Shown one piece after another: positions 46,427-57,022 of a DNA stretch of 64,000 nt (positions are counted from its first letter, which is position 1; every line of letters begins with the position of its first letter). The DNA lies in NCBI RefSeq assembly GCF_000814325.1, contig NZ_JPHF01000004.1, positions 1 through 64,000 on the forward strand, read 5' to 3'. A program made the translations under genes and the position numbers. The notes beneath the pieces were generated by a model. The model was given only the letters and a program-made list of their open reading frames with translations. It was not told the DNA's origin and did not search any database. Origin of the DNA: Flavihumibacter sp. ZG627 (lineage in GTDB: Bacteria; Bacteroidota; Bacteroidia; Chitinophagales; Chitinophagaceae).

Positions 46427-47365
46427 ATGGCTGAAGCAGGCAACATAAAACTTGTTAAGCGCAAACAGCTGGATACAGTTAAATGGGAGCAATGCATATC
46501 ATTTGCATCCAATGGTCTTATTTATGCAAGGCATTATTACCTTGATATTATGTGTAACCGATGGGATGCATTGGTTATGGGCGATTATGAAGCGGTGATG
46601 CCGTTGCCCTGGAAATCAAAGATGGGCATACGGTATATGTATCAACCACCTTTTGTTCAGCAGGCTGGTGTGTTTTACCTGAAAGAAGATAAAGATGTTG
46701 TTGGAGCTTTTCTGCTTAGGGCAAAGGAACTGTTTCCGTTTGGTGAGATCAACCTGAATTTTAGAAACAATATTCCGAATGCGTCTTCCCGCAACAATTT
46801 TATTCTTGATCTTCATAAGCCGTATGAGCACTTGCGAATAAATTATCGGAACGATCTATTAAGAAACCTGGGTCACCAGGAAACTGATGATCTGAAATAT
46901 ACAATTCCGGAGAATTATCACAGTATTGCTATTATGTACCAGCAATTATATGCAGGCAGAATGTCATATGGAAAGCAGGCTTATGAAGATCTTCACAGGT
47001 TATGCAGTAAACTGGCAGAAAGCGGTCAACTTATTGCAAGGATAGCTACATTGAATGGAAACATGGTTGCGGGTTGTATTTGTTTCAGGGATGAAAAACG
47101 CATTTACCTTATTGCATCGGCAACTCCGGAAGAAGGCAGAAAACTGTCGGCCAACCATTTCCTGATTGACGCTATCATAAAGGAATTTGCAGATACTGAT
47201 CTTATACTTGATTTTGAAGGTTCGGATCTGCCCGGAGTGGCGCATTTCTACCAGAATTTCGGGGCAATGAACCAGCCCTATTATTTCACCGGATGGAACC
47301 GGCTTACCTGGCCATTAAGTATGCTCAAACCATCTTATGACCAATTTGCGGTTACTGATCTATAA
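46427..47365 (+). CDS. GNAT/FemAB-like acyltransferase-fold protein
   Basis: A 312-residue cytoplasmic protein, starting at the ATG at 46427, one base after the M1 peptidase stop; the frame is open upstream but overlaps that gene. The layout (YARHYYLDIMCNRWDALVMGDYEAVMPLPWK, then LIARIATLNGNMVAGCICFRDEKRIYLIASATPEEG and LIDAIIKEFADTDLILDFEGSD) suggests two tandem GNAT-like domains as in FemA/B or lipid-II-modifying enzymes. I do not recognise the specific family. It may attach an amino acid or acyl group to a surface component. Its stop overlaps the convergent ispD stop by 6 bases. Confidence 0.7.
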   Translation: MAEAGNIKLVKRKQLDTVKWEQCISFASNGLIYARHYYLDIMCNRWDALVMGDYEAVMPLPWKSKMGIRYMYQPPFVQQAGVFYLKEDKDVVGAFLLRAKELFPFGEINLNFRNNIPNASSRNNFILDLHKPYEHLRINYRNDLLRNLGHQETDDLKYTIPENYHSIAIMYQQLYAGRMSYGKQAYEDLHRLCSKLAESGQLIARIATLNGNMVAGCICFRDEKRIYLIASATPEEGRKLSANHFLIDAIIKEFADTDLILDFEGSDLPGVAHFYQNFGAMNQPYYFTGWNRLTWPLSMLKPSYDQFAVTDL

Positions 47366-48040
47366 ACCCATCTCCCTTTCTTCCAGTACTTTTTCTGCGA
47401 TCAGCAGATCGAGGGGCCGGGTGATCTTTATATTGGTGCTTTCGCCTTCAATCAGGTTTATCTTCACGCCCAAACGCTCCACCACGCTCGCTTCGTCAGT
47501 AAAGGATTCATGAAAATCCTGCTCAAAAGCATTGATGATAATGTCTGAGAAGAAAGTTTGCGGTGTCTGTATGATCCTTACTTTATTGCGGTCGATCTGT
47601 TCGTTGCCGTTAACGGTATCAATCCTGATAGTATCAACAGCGGTTGTTGCAGGTATGGCATTGCCTTTGTCAACAGCCGCATCATAACAGCGTCTTATCA
47701 ATTGGGGGGTTAGTAAACATCTGACACCGTCGTGAACAAAAACTATGGAATGTTTTTTAATATGCTGAAGACCGTTTCGCACAGAATGAAAACGTGTTTC
47801 ACCCCCAACAGTCATCCATATCCTGTCAGGATCATAGGTTGATCTTAGTATATCCTGCCCGGTTTGAATGTGCTGTTCGGGCAATACCAGTATTATCTGC
47901 ATATCCGCAAACGAATCCAGGAAAGCATTGAGGGTATACCAGAGAAGAGGTTTATCCCGAACAAGGAGGAATTGTTTGGGTATAGTTGTACCCATCCGCA
48001 ATCCGGAGCCACCAGCAACAACAACTGCATATTTTTCCAT
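47360..48040 (-). CDS. ispD: 2-C-methyl-D-erythritol 4-phosphate cytidylyltransferase
   Basis: The third step of the MEP isoprenoid pathway: CTP plus MEP gives CDP-ME. I start it at the ATG at 48040 (MEKYAVVVAGGSG); the frame to 48091 is open but adds an unlikely N-terminus. The nucleotide loop GGSGLRMG and the PKQF motif are at residues 10-24. VHDGVRCLLTPQLIRR carries the catalytic Asp/Arg, and the C-terminus ends with ESTNIKITRPLDLLIAEKVL. The length of 226 residues is normal. It is divergent from the DUF4230 pair, with only 33 bases between the starts. Confidence 0.95.
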   Translation of the reverse strand: MEKYAVVVAGGSGLRMGTTIPKQFLLVRDKPLLWYTLNAFLDSFADMQIILVLPEQHIQTGQDILRSTYDPDRIWMTVGGETRFHSVRNGLQHIKKHSIVFVHDGVRCLLTPQLIRRCYDAAVDKGNAIPATTAVDTIRIDTVNGNEQIDRNKVRIIQTPQTFFSDIIINAFEQDFHESFTDEASVVERLGVKINLIEGESTNIKITRPLDLLIAEKVLEEREMGL

Positions 48041-48073
48041 ACACTCAAAATACGAAATCCGTAATTTGCAAAT

Positions 48074-48646
48074 ATGGGTAAAATTAGGCACTATGTGCTT
48101 CCCGTTTTCCTTTTGCTGATGCTTGCATGTTCTCCGAAACAGGACCCGCTTGAAAAAGTTTTATCGATCCGGGAAATGGGAGAACTCGCCACCACAGAAT
48201 TTACGGTTACACGCATCGTTAAAGCCAGTGATGATAAAACCTGGTATAAGATCGGTGAAAGAAAAATACTCATGAGTGTTGAAGCCAGCGTAAAAGCGGG
48301 TATTGATCTCCGGTCTGTTGATGCTGATAATATTACCATCAATGGAAAATCCATTCGTATATTATTGCCACCACCCAAGCTGATATCATTAAAACTGCCT
48401 CCGGAAAAAATAAAGGTGGAATACCAGGAAGTGGGATTGCTGCGACAGGATTTCACCAATGCTGAACGCGATGCATTACTTGCCCAGGCGGAAGCGCAGA
48501 TAAGCCGCGATATTGAAGCAACAGGAATTTTCCAGACAACGGAGAATAATACCCGATTTGTGTTGACAAGATTTCTACAACAATTGGGTTATGAAAATAT
48601 TGATATCAGTTTCAATCACTCCTTCTTAAATCAGGAAAACCGATGA
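48074..48646 (+). CDS. DUF4230 lipoprotein, first of a pair
   Basis: A 190-residue exported lipoprotein (signal ending LMLAC). The body has the DUF4230 pattern: LSIREMGELATTEFTVTRIV, KILMSVEASVKAGIDLRSVD, then DNITINGKSIRILLPPPKL and a C-terminal helix with the FTNAERDALLAQAEAQISRDIEATG segment. DUF4230 proteins are widespread in Bacteroidota and Firmicutes and have no known function. The next gene encodes a second DUF4230 protein and overlaps this one by ATGA. Confidence 0.87.
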   Translation: MGKIRHYVLPVFLLLMLACSPKQDPLEKVLSIREMGELATTEFTVTRIVKASDDKTWYKIGERKILMSVEASVKAGIDLRSVDADNITINGKSIRILLPPPKLISLKLPPEKIKVEYQEVGLLRQDFTNAERDALLAQAEAQISRDIEATGIFQTTENNTRFVLTRFLQQLGYENIDISFNHSFLNQENR

Positions 48647-49272
48647 ACAGGCTGCTCTTTAAAATAATTATCTACGCAGCTATCCTCACCGGAGTGTATT
48701 TTATTGCTGTAAGGGCTCAATGGATCCCTTCCATAAAAGAGTTATTCCGGCCTTCCCCAATTGTGATAGATGAATCACCCCTGTTACTAAAAGAAATAAA
48801 ACAGATCAATGAACTGGTAAGCATAACCGCTTTTGATGAAGTAGTAATAAGTTCTGTGAAACCGGCGCCATTAGGAAGTTTGAGGCAACTGATCCGCATT
48901 AGTTCGCCGCTGGGAGCATTGTCAATGCAAAGAATAGTATTGATCGTTAAGGGGAAAATTATTGCGGGTACCGATCTGTCTAAATTAACGGATGGCAAGG
49001 TGTTTATACAGGAAGATTCTGTATCCATTACCTTACCCGGATCTGTTTACCTTGATATAATTGTAAATCCCTCCACCACGGAAACTTTCCTTGAAGAGGG
49101 TGTGTGGACCCAAGCAGAAGTTAACGCCCTGAAACAAAAAGCGATTGATAAATTAAGGGATCGTGCCGACCAGCAGGAATTATTAAAGAAGGCCGATGCG
49201 CAATCACTCAGGGTGATGCATGATTTTCTATGGGCCCTCGGATATCGCCGCATCAGGGTGGTAACAGAATAA
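48643..49272 (+). CDS. DUF4230 protein, second of a pair
   Basis: A 209-residue protein with an N-terminal membrane helix (about residues 6-24). It has the same DUF4230 layout as its neighbour: LKEIKQINELVSITAFDEVVISS, VLIVKGKIIAGTDLSKLTDGKVF, SITLPGSVYLDIIVNPSTTETFLEEG and a C-terminal helix of EVNALKQKAIDKLRDRADQQ. The pair probably arose by duplication and now diverges in anchoring: the first is lipidated, this one has a membrane helix. It is convergent with the heptose kinase gene, 4 bases apart. Confidence 0.87.
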   Translation: MNRLLFKIIIYAAILTGVYFIAVRAQWIPSIKELFRPSPIVIDESPLLLKEIKQINELVSITAFDEVVISSVKPAPLGSLRQLIRISSPLGALSMQRIVLIVKGKIIAGTDLSKLTDGKVFIQEDSVSITLPGSVYLDIIVNPSTTETFLEEGVWTQAEVNALKQKAIDKLRDRADQQELLKKADAQSLRVMHDFLWALGYRRIRVVTE

Positions 49273-49276
49273 AGGT

Positions 49277-50266
49277 TTATTTATTAATGAGAAGCTTACA
49301 TTCAGCAAGGAGCTTTTCCTTGTTAATGGCGGCAGTTCCAACTTCTTCACAAACAAGTCCACCTGCTATATTGGCAACTTCAGAGAACAGTCCGATATCT
49401 CCGGTAAGCGCATAAACAAGGGATGCAACAGCAATAACCGTATCGCCTGCACCAGACACATCCGCGATATTTCTACGGTGTGAAGGTATGATGGCCGCAT
49501 TGCCATTAGTCTGGTAGAAGACGCCCTCTTCAGACAGGGTGATAAATGATATCCGATGTTCAAGCACTTCCTGCAATCTTGTATGCACCTGCTTCATAGA
49601 CTCCAGGCTGAGTTTTTCTAGCGAAAGATTCAATCCCTCTTTTACTTCTTTTAGGTTAGGCTTGAAAATATCGACTCCCTTATAAGCGAAGAAATTCTTT
49701 TTCTTGGGGTCAACCGTTGTGATAACGCCATGTTGACGGCATAGATGAATGATCCTGGTAATAAGGCTCTCCGTTAAAACACCTTTGTTATAGTCTTCAA
49801 AGATCATCACAGCAGGTTTTTCACTGGTGATGTAATCGCTAACGCGGTCAAATATCGCGGATTCAACCTCGAGGTCAATGTCGGCGATGGTCTCACTGTC
49901 GAGCCGCATCATTTGCTGATTTCGGCTAATGATCCGGATCTTGTTAGTTGTTTTGCGGGTATGGCTGAAGATAATATAAGATGTATCAATGCCCTGGTCG
50001 GTAAGAAGTTTATCCAGCACCTGGCCATCTTCATCTTCGCCTAGAACCGAGAAGATATTCACTTTGGCCCCCAGTGATACAAGGTTCAATGCTACGTTGC
50101 CGGCACCGCCAATTCTTAATTCGCGTTCATCAAGTGCAACTATTGGCACGGGAGCTTCGGGAGAGATGCGTTCCACCTTTCCCCACCAGTAGGTATCGAG
50201 CATCACATCGCCAATGACACCTACCTTTATATCTGAAAAGCTCTCAAATAGTTTATTGAAATCCAT
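49277..50266 (-). CDS. hldA: D-glycero-beta-D-manno-heptose-7-phosphate kinase (RfaE1/HldA)
   Basis: A ribokinase-family enzyme that makes heptose 1,7-bisphosphate for LPS core heptose. The family match is strong: GDVMLDTYWWGKVERISPEAPVP, the GGAGNVALNL loop (53-62), FEDYNKGVL and the catalytic SGAGDTVIAVASL with D275. It is 329 residues long and lacks the cytidylyltransferase half of the bifunctional HldE/RfaE, so it is the kinase-only form. A separate adenylyltransferase gene must exist elsewhere. It starts within the stop of the upstream permease gene (TAATG), so the two are co-translated. Confidence 0.93.
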   Translation of the reverse strand: MDFNKLFESFSDIKVGVIGDVMLDTYWWGKVERISPEAPVPIVALDERELRIGGAGNVALNLVSLGAKVNIFSVLGEDEDGQVLDKLLTDQGIDTSYIIFSHTRKTTNKIRIISRNQQMMRLDSETIADIDLEVESAIFDRVSDYITSEKPAVMIFEDYNKGVLTESLITRIIHLCRQHGVITTVDPKKKNFFAYKGVDIFKPNLKEVKEGLNLSLEKLSLESMKQVHTRLQEVLEHRISFITLSEEGVFYQTNGNAAIIPSHRRNIADVSGAGDTVIAVASLVYALTGDIGLFSEVANIAGGLVCEEVGTAAINKEKLLAECKLLINK

Positions 50267-51729
50267 TAAATCGATTTGTCAATATGTTTTTTTCCGGCTA
50301 CTGCCATATAATACACAGGTATGCCTATCAGGACAATCACCAGTCCAAAAGAGGCAAATTTAGGCTTAAAGAATAATAATGCGATACACATGGCGGTTGC
50401 CAGAAATATATAGATAGCCGGCAGAATCGGGTAACCGAATGCCTTATATGGACGTGGGATATCAGGTCTCATTTTTCGAAGTCTGAAAATGCCTGCTATA
50501 GTGAGGATATAAAATATAAGAACAACGAATACAACATAATCAAGCAGGTCGCCATATTTACCACTGAGGCAGAGAATACAGGCCCACAAACATTGAATCC
50601 AGAGGCCCCGCTCCGGCACACCGTTTCTATTCAGGTTTGCAGCCCTACGGAAGAACAGGCCATCTTTGGCCATTGTATAATAAACTCTTGCGCCTGAAAG
50701 AATGAGTCCGTTATTACATCCAAAAGTTGATACCATTATCATGATGGCGATCACGATGGTGCCGGCTTCGCCAAATATATTCTGCGAGGCAGCTACTGCC
50801 ACCCGATCGTTCTCTGCAAATGCGATCTCATTCAATGGAAGAACAGCAGTATACATGAGATTAGCACTCACATAAATTATGGTTACTATCAAAGTACCCA
50901 GGAACAGGCTTAAGCCAATATTTCTTTCAGGTCTTTTGATTTCACCTGCAATGAAGGTCACATTGTTCCAGGCATCACTGCTGAATATTGAACCTACCAT
51001 GGCGGCTGCCAGGGCACCAATTATCGCAAATAAAGTGGGGTATGCTGTTTTTTGGATGGTCTCCCCTACAAACACGAGGTCATCTCCTCCCTGGGTTCTT
51101 TCGAGTTTACCAAAGCTCCAGGCGTCGGCCCAGTTTGCATCCCAGATGCCAGCTTTAGCGCCAAGGAGAAAACCAAAAACGATGAGTCCGAACAGAGCCA
51201 GTAACTTGGCCAATGTAAAAGTAGTCTGAATCAGCTTACCTTCTTTAACACCACGGGTATTGATATAGGTTAGTAACACAACCAGTATGATGGAGACCAG
51301 CTGGGCCGCGGATATCTGGATATAATTCAGGTCGAGTACAATATTCTTTTCACTTAAACTGGGAAATATATAGGCAGCAAATTTCGAAAAGGCCACCCCC
51401 ACTGCGGCGATGGTACCTGTTTGAATAACGGCAAAAAAACTCCAGCCATAAAGAAAGCCGATGAGGGGATTATATGCTTCTTTGAGATACACGTACTGGC
51501 CTCCTGCCTTGGGGTACATGGCGCTTAATTCACCATAGCTGAGGGCCGCTGTGAGGGTCATAAATCCTGTGAGTAACCATACAAAGATCAGCCAGCCTGC
51601 GCTGCCTACATTGCGGGTAATATCGGAGGCAACAATAAAGATCCCGGATCCGATCATAGAACCAGCCACCACCATGGTAGCATCCAATAATCCCAATGTC
51701 GGTTTAAAATTAGTAGCCGATTGACTCAT
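50266..51729 (-). CDS. APC-superfamily amino acid permease
   Basis: A 12-helix amino acid transporter of 487 residues. The opening LGLLDATMVVAGSMIGSGIF matches the unwound first helix of APC transporters. GWLIFVWLLTGFMTLTAALSYGELSAMYPKAGGQYVYLKEAYN is split among the next helices. GEIKRPERNIGLSL is the family signature. The sequence is nearest the LAT/SteT group (serine/threonine or neutral amino acid exchangers), but the substrate is uncertain. It is transcribed ahead of the heptose kinase gene, with a one-base overlap. Confidence 0.9.
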   Translation of the reverse strand: MSQSATNFKPTLGLLDATMVVAGSMIGSGIFIVASDITRNVGSAGWLIFVWLLTGFMTLTAALSYGELSAMYPKAGGQYVYLKEAYNPLIGFLYGWSFFAVIQTGTIAAVGVAFSKFAAYIFPSLSEKNIVLDLNYIQISAAQLVSIILVVLLTYINTRGVKEGKLIQTTFTLAKLLALFGLIVFGFLLGAKAGIWDANWADAWSFGKLERTQGGDDLVFVGETIQKTAYPTLFAIIGALAAAMVGSIFSSDAWNNVTFIAGEIKRPERNIGLSLFLGTLIVTIIYVSANLMYTAVLPLNEIAFAENDRVAVAASQNIFGEAGTIVIAIMIMVSTFGCNNGLILSGARVYYTMAKDGLFFRRAANLNRNGVPERGLWIQCLWACILCLSGKYGDLLDYVVFVVLIFYILTIAGIFRLRKMRPDIPRPYKAFGYPILPAIYIFLATAMCIALLFFKPKFASFGLVIVLIGIPVYYMAVAGKKHIDKSI

Positions 51730-51785
51730 ATAAAGCGGTTAGGGCCGGAAGATAGTTAAAAGAGCGATCTCTCCATCCCTCCAAA

Positions 51786-52376
51786 TCATTTCTTCTTATA
51801 CGCTTCATTCAGCCCCTGGATAAGCTGGTCGGTAATATTGTAAATAGTGTCTTTGTAGAACATGAGTTCAGGCTCATAAGAAATGATATAGGAATATCCC
51901 TTCGTTTTATTGAACTCTCTGAGGTAATCCTCGATCTTATTTTTGATGTTCTTTTTATAGTCCATCTTCAAAGTTTCCAGTTGTTGCTCCAGCGTAAGGC
52001 GACGTTGCTGGTAATTCTGCTGCATCTGCGCATACTCCCGTTGAACTGCATCTGCTTCTGACTGGCTCATGCTGGAACCTTTCTGCTGCCATTCGCTGAT
52101 TTTTTTCTGGTAGCTGCGTTCAAGAGAAGCAAGTTCCTTATTCATAGATTCTTCTTTCACCTTTAACTGCGCAAGGGCATCTTTGAAGAATTCATATTTC
52201 CCCTGTAAAGAATCAATATCGAAGTAGGCAATACTAAACTCCGGTTTTTCTTCAGGCTTTACGCCTTCCTTACCTGTAACCACAGCGGGTTTACTGTTTC
52301 CGGAAAAATGTTTAATAAGAAGAAATCCACTAATCAGGGTCGCGATCACACTCAGAACTAAAGAAAGTTGCTTCAT
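51786..52376 (-). CDS. OmpH/Skp-family periplasmic chaperone
   Basis: A 196-residue protein with an N-terminal signal or anchor helix (about residues 5-25) and a short linker. A beta-strand IAYFDIDSLQGKYEFFKDALAQL follows, which is the typical Skp opening. A long charged coiled coil covers about 75-160 (SLERSYQKKISEWQQKG, QMQQNYQQRRLTLEQQLETL), and a final helix completes it. This matches Skp/OmpH, which guides outer-membrane proteins through the periplasm. It lies 157 bases after rpoC on the same strand, after two terminator-like hairpins, and before the permease gene. Confidence 0.87.
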   Translation of the reverse strand: MKQLSLVLSVIATLISGFLLIKHFSGNSKPAVVTGKEGVKPEEKPEFSIAYFDIDSLQGKYEFFKDALAQLKVKEESMNKELASLERSYQKKISEWQQKGSSMSQSEADAVQREYAQMQQNYQQRRLTLEQQLETLKMDYKKNIKNKIEDYLREFNKTKGYSYIISYEPELMFYKDTIYNITDQLIQGLNEAYKKK

Positions 52377-52464
52377 GAAATTTAGTTTGATAGGGGCAAA
52401 TTAAGTGGTTTAATCAGAATGAAGTAAAAGCCACCTTAATTCTTGAGAAATTTAACTAAAAGAA

Positions 52465-52524
52465 AGGTGTCTGACATTTGCCAGACACCTGAAAATATTG
52501 GCGCCTGGCATTTTGCCAGGCACC
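52465..52524. terminator. Two related hairpins downstream of rpoC
   Basis: Hairpin A is AGGTGTCTG (52465-52473) paired with CAGACACCT (52482-52490). Hairpin B is GCCTGGCA (52503-52510) paired with TGCCAGGC (52514-52521), with an extra outer GG/CC pair. Both are perfect in the core and resemble each other (GGYGYCTG...CAGRCACC), so they look like copies of one element. In rpoC direction, hairpin A is followed by a U-rich stretch (TTTCTTTTAG). Confidence 0.75.
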
Positions 52525-52533
52525 TGTTAAAAA

Positions 52534-55500
52534 TTATTCTTCTTCGTCGAAATTCATGGCTTCGCGGGTAGTTTGTAACAATTCATATTCTTCCTTGCTA
52601 CCAACGATCATGTTTTCAAAATCACGCAGACCAGTACCTGCCGGAATCTGGTGACCGGTGATCACGTTCTCCTTCAATCCCATCATATCATCGGTCTTAC
52701 CGTTGATAGCCGCGGTACTAAGTACCTTGGTTGTTTCCTGGAATGAGGCGGCAGAGATCCAGCTTTGTACACCCAGTGATGCCTTGGTGATACCAAGCAA
52801 CAACGGATGAGAAGTAGCTGATTGTGCATCGCGGTACTCTACGAGTTTTTTATCGGCCCTGCGGAGGATAGAATTCTCTTCACGCAAGTCACGAAGGTTC
52901 ACGATTTGTCCGGCACGCATCCTGCTGCTATCGCCAGGCTCTGTAACAACTTTCTTGTCATAGATCCAGTCGTTCTCTTCGATGAAATCAAACTTATCAA
53001 CGGTATCATCTTCCAGGAATTTGGTATCTCCCGGATCAACGATAGAAACCTTCTTCATCATCTGGCGTACAATAACCTCGATGTGTTTATCATTGATACG
53101 TACACCCTGCAAACGGTATACTTCCTGGATCTCATTCACCACGTACTCCTGTACAGCAAACGGACCTTTGATATTAAGGATATCACTTGGGGCGATCTGA
53201 CCATCAGATAATGCAACTCCAGCTTTTACGAAGTCACCATCCTGGGCGAGGATCTGGCGTGTAAGCGGAACAAGGTATTTCTTGGTAACGCCATCACGTG
53301 CTTCCACAATGATTTCGCGGTTACCACGCTTAATTGCTCCAAATGCAACCACACCATCAATTTCAGAAACGATGGCCGGGTTACCCGGGTTACGCGCTTC
53401 AAAGAGTTCTGTTACCCTTGGAAGACCACCGGTGATATCACGGAGTTTTCCGAGTACACGTGGGATCTTCACCACCACTTGTCCGGCCTTCACTGTTTCA
53501 CCTTCTTCCATGATCACATGTGATCCAACCGGAAGGTTATATTGTTTTACCTCTTTTCCTTCAACAAGAATGGAAGGAATTTTGGTTTTGTCTTTTGATT
53601 CAATTACCACTTTCTCGCGGTGACCAGTTTGTTCGTCTGCCTCTTCACGGTAAGTGAATCCTTCAAGTACATGTTCAAATTTGATAGTACCCGGAATTTC
53701 CGCGATGATAACGTTGTTATAAGGATCCCATGTACAGATCACATCACCCTTCTTCACTTTCTGACCATCTTTAACGGTGAGTGTTGCACCATATGGAATG
53801 TTAACTACGTTCAGCAGTCGGTCATTCTCTACATCCATGTTCCTGATTTCACCGGTACGACCGATAACAACCTGAACTTTTTCACCTTCCTGGTTTTCGG
53901 TAGTAACAGTACGCAATCCGTCGAACTGCATTGTACCATCAAATTTGGCGAGGAGTGAAGATTCTACTGAAGCAGATCCGGCCACACCACCCACGTGGAA
54001 TGTACGAAGGGTAAGCTGTGTACCTGGTTCACCGATCGACTGTGCGGCAATGATACCAACGGCATCACCATTCTGTGCAGTATAACCTGTTGCCAGGTTC
54101 TTACCATAACATTTTACACAAACACCACGCTTACTTTCACAGGTAAGTACTGAGCGTATTTCAACTGTTTCAATACCTGATTCTTCAATACGCAATGCAG
54201 TACTTGCACTGATCTCTTCTCCTGCTGTAACGATCAGTTCATCATTAAGAGGATCATATATATTATGCAGAGAATTTCTTCCTTCAATCCTGTCTTTCAG
54301 TGGCTCAATGATATCTTCATTGTCCTTAAGGGCAGTTGTTGCGATACCACGAAGTGTTCCGCAATCTTCTTCTGTGATCACTACATCCTGTGCCACATCC
54401 ACCAGACGACGGGTAAGGTAACCGGCATCCGCTGTTTTAAGGGCGGTATCGGCAAGACCTTTACGGGCACCGTGGGTAGAGATGAAGTAGTCAAGTACGT
54501 TCAGGCCTCCCTTAAAGTTGGAGAGGATCGGGTTCTCAATGATCTCTGATCCTGTAGAACCACTTTTACGTGGTTTGGCCATGAGTCCGCGGATACCAGC
54601 GAGCTGCTTTACCTGCTGCTTGCTACCACGTGCTCCTGAATCAAGCATCATGAATACAGAGTTAAAGCCCTGCTTATCATTCTGCATTTCACGTATAAGG
54701 GTTTCCGTGATACGTGTATCTACCCGGCTCCAAATGTCAACGATCTGGTTGTAACGTTCGTTGTTGGTGATAAGACCCATATTGTAGTTATCCCAAACCT
54801 CATCAACTTCCGTTTTGGCCATATCAAGCAACTTGCCCTTGATCTCCGGAATGATAAGATCCTGCGGATTAAATGACAAACCTCCACGGAAGGCCATCCT
54901 GAATCCGAGCGTTTTGATATCATCCAGGAACTTAGCAGTCTTGGGAACGTTTGTAATATTGATGATGTCACCAATGATATCTCTCAGGCTCTTTTTAGTA
55001 AGAAGGGCATTAATGAATCCAACTTCTGCAGGTACGTGCTGGTTGAAGAGTACGCGGCCAACAGTTGTTTCAATACGCTTCTTTTCCAGCTTGCCATTTG
55101 TGCGAACATTTGTTCTCACGTTGATTGGAGCATGTAGGTCGATCCTGTCTTCGTTGTAAGCAATAATTACTTCTTCAGGAGAATAGAAGGTCATACCCTC
55201 TCCACGTACTTTTTCCGTTTCAGTAGATTTCCTTCCCTTGGTAATATAGTAGAGTCCAAGTACCATGTCCTGAGAAGGAAGTGTAATTGGCGTACCGTTC
55301 TGCGGGTTAAGGATGTTGTGAGCTGAAAGCATCAGAAGTTGAGCTTCCAGAACTGCAGCATTGCTTAGTGGTACGTGAACGGCCATCTGGTCACCGTCAA
55401 AGTCGGCGTTGAAGGCTGTAGTAACCAGTGGGTGTAACTGAATGGCTTTACCTTCAATCAGTTTAGGCTGGAAGGCCTGGATTGAGAGACGGTGCAGTGT

Positions 55501-56823
55501 TGGGGCACGGTTAAGCATCACCGGGTGACCTTTCAGGATATTTTCAAGAATATCCCAGATAACGGGTTCCTTTTTATCAACCAGTTTTCGGGCGCTCTTA
55601 ACTGTTTTTACTATTCCTCTTTCAATAAGCTTCCGGATAACGAATGGCTTGAACAACTCGGCCGCCATGTCTTTCGGTAATCCGCACTCATGCATTTTCA
55701 ATTCAGGGCCAACCACAATTACAGAACGACCAGAATAGTCAACACGCTTACCAAGAAGGTTCTGACGGAAACGACCCTGTTTACCTTTCAGTACATCGGA
55801 TAATGATTTCAGTGCGCGACCGCCTTCTGCTTTAACAGCATTTGATTTCCGGCTGTTATCGAACAATGAATCAATAGCTTCCTGCAGCATCCGCTTTTCG
55901 TTACGCAAGATCACTTCTGGTGCTTTGATTTCCAGAAGGCGCTTGAGACGGTTATTACGGATGATCACCCTGCGGTAGAGGTCATTAAGGTCAGAAGACG
56001 CAAAACGGCCACCATCAAGGGGAACAAGGGGACGAAGTTCAGGAGGAATAACAGGAATATATTGCATAACCATCCATTCCGGACGGTTTGTAATTCTGCT
56101 ATTGGCATCGCGGAATGCTTCAACCACACTGAGACGTTTCAAGGCATCAGCTTTACGCTGTTGTGAAGTTTCAGTAGCAGCGGCATTACGGAGGTCATAA
56201 CTTAACTGGTCTAGATCAATACGGGAAAGCAGGTCATGAACCGCTTCCGCACCCATCTTTGCTATGAATTTGTTAGGATCCTCGTCTGGCAGGTACTGGT
56301 TATCTTTTGGCAGCGTTTCCAGCATATCGAGGTATTCTTCTTCAGTAAGAAGATCACCAACATTCTGACCTTTATCAGTGCGGATACCCGGCTGGATCAC
56401 CACAAATCTTTCGTAATAGACAATACTCTCGAGTTTCTTTGAACTCATTCCGAGCAGGTATCCGATCTTGTTAGGAAGACTTTTGAAATACCAGATATGC
56501 ACTACAGGAACCACAAGTTTGATGTGGCCCATGCGCTCGCGGCGAACCTTCTTTTCTGTTACTTCAACACCACAACGATCACATACTATACCCTTATAAC
56601 GGATGCGCTTGTATTTACCACAGGCACATTCGTAATCCTTCACAGGTCCGAAGATCCTTTCACAGAAAAGACCATCGCGCTCGGGCTTGTAGGTACGGTA
56701 GTTAATGGTTTCAGGCTTCAACACTTCACCGTAACTCTTCTCCAGGATCGAATCGGGTGATGCCAGTCCAATCGTGATTTTCGAGAAATTAGACTTGGGA
56801 CGATTTTCTTTTTTGATAGCCAT
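52534..56823 (-). CDS. rpoC: DNA-directed RNA polymerase subunit beta'
   Basis: The catalytic large subunit of RNA polymerase, 1429 residues, complete. The N-terminal zinc ribbon is [20 protein letters not shown]. The active-site NADFDGD (Mg2+-binding aspartates) is followed by [47 protein letters not shown] and the second zinc site (CGTLRG... [13 protein letters not shown]) are present, as is the trigger-loop region [19 protein letters not shown]. There is no frameshift. In most bacteria rpoB lies directly upstream, but here the next upstream gene is the helical-repeat protein at 57023-58579 and rpoB is absent from the window. Confidence 0.98.
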   Translation of the reverse strand: MAIKKENRPKSNFSKITIGLASPDSILEKSYGEVLKPETINYRTYKPERDGLFCERIFGPVKDYECACGKYKRIRYKGIVCDRCGVEVTEKKVRRERMGHIKLVVPVVHIWYFKSLPNKIGYLLGMSSKKLESIVYYERFVVIQPGIRTDKGQNVGDLLTEEEYLDMLETLPKDNQYLPDEDPNKFIAKMGAEAVHDLLSRIDLDQLSYDLRNAAATETSQQRKADALKRLSVVEAFRDANSRITNRPEWMVMQYIPVIPPELRPLVPLDGGRFASSDLNDLYRRVIIRNNRLKRLLEIKAPEVILRNEKRMLQEAIDSLFDNSRKSNAVKAEGGRALKSLSDVLKGKQGRFRQNLLGKRVDYSGRSVIVVGPELKMHECGLPKDMAAELFKPFVIRKLIERGIVKTVKSARKLVDKKEPVIWDILENILKGHPVMLNRAPTLHRLSIQAFQPKLIEGKAIQLHPLVTTAFNADFDGDQMAVHVPLSNAAVLEAQLLMLSAHNILNPQNGTPITLPSQDMVLGLYYITKGRKSTETEKVRGEGMTFYSPEEVIIAYNEDRIDLHAPINVRTNVRTNGKLEKKRIETTVGRVLFNQHVPAEVGFINALLTKKSLRDIIGDIINITNVPKTAKFLDDIKTLGFRMAFRGGLSFNPQDLIIPEIKGKLLDMAKTEVDEVWDNYNMGLITNNERYNQIVDIWSRVDTRITETLIREMQNDKQGFNSVFMMLDSGARGSKQQVKQLAGIRGLMAKPRKSGSTGSEIIENPILSNFKGGLNVLDYFISTHGARKGLADTALKTADAGYLTRRLVDVAQDVVITEEDCGTLRGIATTALKDNEDIIEPLKDRIEGRNSLHNIYDPLNDELIVTAGEEISASTALRIEESGIETVEIRSVLTCESKRGVCVKCYGKNLATGYTAQNGDAVGIIAAQSIGEPGTQLTLRTFHVGGVAGSASVESSLLAKFDGTMQFDGLRTVTTENQEGEKVQVVIGRTGEIRNMDVENDRLLNVVNIPYGATLTVKDGQKVKKGDVICTWDPYNNVIIAEIPGTIKFEHVLEGFTYREEADEQTGHREKVVIESKDKTKIPSILVEGKEVKQYNLPVGSHVIMEEGETVKAGQVVVKIPRVLGKLRDITGGLPRVTELFEARNPGNPAIVSEIDGVVAFGAIKRGNREIIVEARDGVTKKYLVPLTRQILAQDGDFVKAGVALSDGQIAPSDILNIKGPFAVQEYVVNEIQEVYRLQGVRINDKHIEVIVRQMMKKVSIVDPGDTKFLEDDTVDKFDFIEENDWIYDKKVVTEPGDSSRMRAGQIVNLRDLREENSILRRADKKLVEYRDAQSATSHPLLLGITKASLGVQSWISAASFQETTKVLSTAAINGKTDDMMGLKENVITGHQIPAGTGLRDFENMIVGSKEEYELLQTTREAMNFDEEE

Positions 56824-56984
56824 AGATATACTGCAGATTGTGTTTTATGGATCCTACCTCGCGGGTTTAACCGGTACTACATACAAATTCCTGCTCGTTT
56901 TCACCTCTTGAGATGCCAACGAAACAGGTTGATTACCAATACTTTATATAGAATATACCTAGCTTTCCCAACTTAAATAGTTGG

Positions 56985-56992
56985 CAAAGATA
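56985..56992 (-). promoter_or_regulatory. TAnnTTTG -7 element for rpoC
   Basis: The minus strand reads TATCTTTG, a perfect match, 162 bases upstream of the rpoC start. A 6-5-6 inverted repeat (CCAACT...AGTTGG, 56968-56984) overlaps the expected transcript start. An own promoter fits the separation of rpoC from rpoB. Confidence 0.45.
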
Positions 56993-57022
56993 ATAAAATA
57001 CACCGATTGAAAAAAAATAGAC

